Under the pieces are notes generated by a model. That model had not been told where the DNA came from. It saw only the letters and a list, made by a program, of their open reading frames with translations, and did no database searches. A program made the position numbers and the translations under genes. A stretch of DNA of 64,000 nucleotides, taken from contig PQWQ01000020.1 in the NCBI GenBank assembly GCA_002943765.1, positions 62,001 through 126,000 on the forward strand. The letters run 5' to 3'. This DNA is from Psoroptes ovis. Taxonomy: Eukaryota; Arthropoda; Arachnida; Sarcoptiformes; Psoroptidae. Shown piece after piece: positions 61,991 through 64,000 of the stretch (position 1 is the first letter of the stretch; each line of letters begins with the position of its first letter).

Positions 61991-62304
61991 ATTTCTAAAG
62001 AGTATAGATCGCCATCTTTCTTCAAACATCAAAGTCTATACAGAGGCAATTTTTTCAAGAAAAATCAAAGGCTTTAGACTGGCAATTTTTTCAAAAATCA
62101 AAGGCGATACATCGCCATCTTTTTCCAAAAATCAAAGGCTATAGACTGGCAATTTTTTCGAAATTTTTAAAAATTTGCAAAGACTATAGCCTTAGATTTT
62201 TTCGATTTTTTGATTAATTTTTTCGATGTAAGCGATTTTTTCAAAAAAATCAAAGGCAATAGTAAGGCGATTTTTTCGATTTTTTGAAAAATTTTGACGA
62301 TAGA

Positions 62305-62744
62305 TAGCCTTAGATTTTTTCGATTTTTTGAAAAATTTTCACGTATTATAGCCTTAGATTTTTTCGAAATTTTCAAAAATTTTGACGATGGATAGCCTTA
62401 GATTTTTTCGAAAAATTCAAAAATTTTGACGATAGATAGCCTTAGATTTTTTCGATTTTTTGAAAAATTTTGACGATGGATAGCCTTAGATTTTTTCGAT
62501 TTTTTGAAAAATTTTGACGATGGATAGCCTTAGATTTTTTCGATTTTTTGAAAAATTTTCACGTATTATAGCCTTAGATTTTTTCGAAATTTTCAAAAAT
62601 TTTGACGATGGATAGCCTTAGATTTTTTCGATTTTTTGAAAAATTTTCACGTATTATAGCCTTAGATTTTTTCGAAATTTTCAAAAATTTTGACGATGGA
62701 TAGCCTTAGATTTTCATGAATTTTGCTCAAAAAAAATTACAAAC
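62305..62744. repeat. 44-bp tandem array, ten units
   Basis: TAGCCTTAGATTTT begins at 62305, 62349, 62393, 62437, 62481, 62525, 62569, 62613, 62657 and 62701: an exact 44-bp register. Units end either in TTGACGATGGA (or GATAGA) or in TTCACGTATTA. Older, eroded copies occur to the left at 62187 and at 61176. Confidence 0.95.
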
Positions 62745-62978
62745 AAAAAGTGCTGCAATCTTTGATATTCGAGTTAAACTATTTCTTGACAAATAAGATT
62801 TTAAATTTCTATGATTAATCATTGAATTTTTAAGTTCTGATTATTTTTTCAGATTTATTGATAATTATTTTCAGATGATTAATAAGGTGTTAATAACACA
62901 CAAACACATAATAACAAAGGATTTCGTCATTGATTTATAAATGATTCTCATCGTTATTATATCATCATTCCGAATTCA

Positions 62979-64000
62979 TTAGAACATTGGCGCACGAAGT
63001 CGATTAGCAGAATGTCGCCATGTCGATTGTTGAAGATCATCAACATGCGGTTCCAGTATTTGTTGCTGTGACGATGCTGGTGGTGATCGAATCAAATCAA
63101 AACTACCTTCATGGCCAATACCAACACCACGGAAACTGACTGGATTGTTAAATGAAATTAGATTTGAATTGAACACAATATCGCGAATGACGCCGTAAAA
63201 ATTTGTAGCATAGCCTTTGTTGATTCCATCGAAACCAGGAGCTATTAAAATTGATGATAATTTGATAAATAAAAAAATAAATACGTAAACAATGAGGAAA
63301 ACAAAAAAAATAAATCACAAATTTTGCTTACGTGTGCCACCAATGAAAAGACCACCTTTCTTAGGTGCTTCAATCACTCGAGATTTAGCCAAACGTAATT
63401 GAGTACTTTCATGTTCATCATCAATCAGTATACGGAATCTTCGCATATCTTTGATACATGTTACTGTATGATATTTTCCATCTGATACATTAATATTATC
63501 AAAACGATAGGTACTGGCACCACCACCACCATTCAATCGAACTTCAAGAGTTCCATTATTGATATAGAAAAAGTAATAATGCTAAAACGAAATTATAAAA
63601 ATGATTAAAATGTTTAGTATGATGATCTTTAAGCTGTGTGCTTACATCATCTTTTCGATCATAAGTTCGAGGTAATCCTTCAAATGTTGATAATAAAAGA
63701 ATGCCATTTGGTCGAGGTGTTTTGAATGTGAAACTAAATTCACTATGATCAGTCAATGGTTGACCATCTAGCTCAAGATAGCCTTCACCGAAAAAACTTG
63801 CCACACGAACTGGTTTTTCTAAACAACCAGGTTCAATTCCAAACGATTGAATACGTTGTAAATTGATTGGTATGGCTTCGATTTGTGGCGAATTCATACA
63901 GCCAATAAATGATTTGAACACAACATTGGGATATTCAATACTGCTTATTAACGTAAAGTTTGGTGTGACGCCACCAAAATAAACATCTGATTCAGCTAGA
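62979..64000 (-). CDS. Laminin-G domain protein, probably laminin alpha C-terminus (5' part outside window)
   Basis: C-terminal end of an extracellular-matrix protein with tandem LG domains. Visible exons are 63646->64000, 63332-63581 and 62979-63241, with GT-AG introns. The window opens near the end of one LG domain (DVYFGGVTPNF ... FIGCMNS ... GIEPGC, with its usual Cys pair). A full second LG domain starts at ASFFGEGYLELDG and includes FSFTFKTPRPNGILLLST, VSDGKYHTVTCIKD and KKGGLFIGGT. It ends in FYGVIRDIVFNSNLISF. The final domain lacks the two cysteines that normally close an LG fold (GVIRD instead of GCIRD). About 35 polar residues follow to the stop. A laminin alpha LG4-LG5 pair fits best; perlecan- or neurexin-type LG proteins remain possible because the diagnostic N-terminal parts are not visible. 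Confidence 0.8.

Larger units (their letters stand above)
60857..62978. other. Convergent interval, ELYS / laminin-G gene, mostly satellite-like
   Basis: 2.1 kb between converging stops. The central 1.5 kb is repetitive: TAGCCTTAGATT-type units from 61176, a 340-bp duplication at 61322-61990, eroded units to about 62300 and an exact 44-bp array to 62744. The frame at 62167-62376 is formed by the array and is not a gene. Confidence 0.8.

Noticed and set aside
62305..62744. CRISPR-like regular array
   Set aside because: The units are contiguous repeats without unique spacers, in a eukaryotic genome; it is a tandem satellite.

Overview
The window is nuclear DNA from a small, very AT-rich animal genome. 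Introns are mostly 60-90 bp, coding regions are rich in poly-Asn/poly-Gln, and the gene set is metazoan (laminin-type LG protein, Scratch, C/EBP, MTSS1/MIM, cyclin E, ELYS). Base composition, compactness and simple-sequence content best fit an acariform (astigmatid, dust-mite-like) mite. That assignment is inference; no diagnostic marker was seen. No rRNA, tRNA, CRISPR array, prokaryotic or viral gene was found.

Layout. 0-1.4 kb: secreted M14 carboxypeptidase (-), cut by the window edge. 4.1-6.5 kb: SLC16 monocarboxylate transporter (+), tail-to-tail with an SLC7 LAT-type amino-acid transporter (-) at 6.9-9.3 kb. 12.5-22.1 kb is a dense housekeeping block: cyclin E (+), URI1 prefoldin (-), mitochondrial ribosomal protein uL3m (+), ATP synthase coupling factor 6 (-), NDUFS3 (+), ALG2 (-) and VAC14 (+), arranged as alternating divergent and convergent pairs. 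22-30 kb is non-coding, ahead of MTSS1/MIM (+, 30.3-34.8 kb). A four-exon MARVEL protein (-, 35.3-36.0 kb) and a Scratch-type zinc-finger repressor with a SNAG motif (-, 37.5-38.5 kb) follow. C/EBP (-, 46.2-48.1 kb) is intronless and lies between two gene-poor stretches of about 8 kb. ELYS/AHCTF1 (+, 56.6-60.9 kb) converges on the 3' end of a laminin-G protein (-, 63.0-64.0 kb). A satellite-like island separates the two.

How the genes relate. Three adjacent genes serve mitochondria (uL3m, CF6, NDUFS3); CF6 and NDUFS3 share a 253-bp divergent promoter interval. Cyclin E has a cluster of E2F-type sites upstream and a C-terminal TPPQS phosphodegron, so the ancient E2F and Fbw7 control points look conserved. 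The developmental regulators have the largest non-coding flanks.

Most unusual content: (1) a dispersed family built on the 16-bp imperfect palindrome GACGTANNANTACGTC. Copies usually come in pairs with starts 43-45 bp apart, and a GCCGGC-type box often follows about 40-43 bp later. It occurs at seven loci and is amplified in a 340-bp duplication next to an array with an exact 44-bp period. (2) Four copies of an 80-bp mariner-type foldback MITE. (3) A 151-bp TTAA-flanked piggyBac-like MITE. (4) A second, about 113-bp AT-rich foldback family in two copies.
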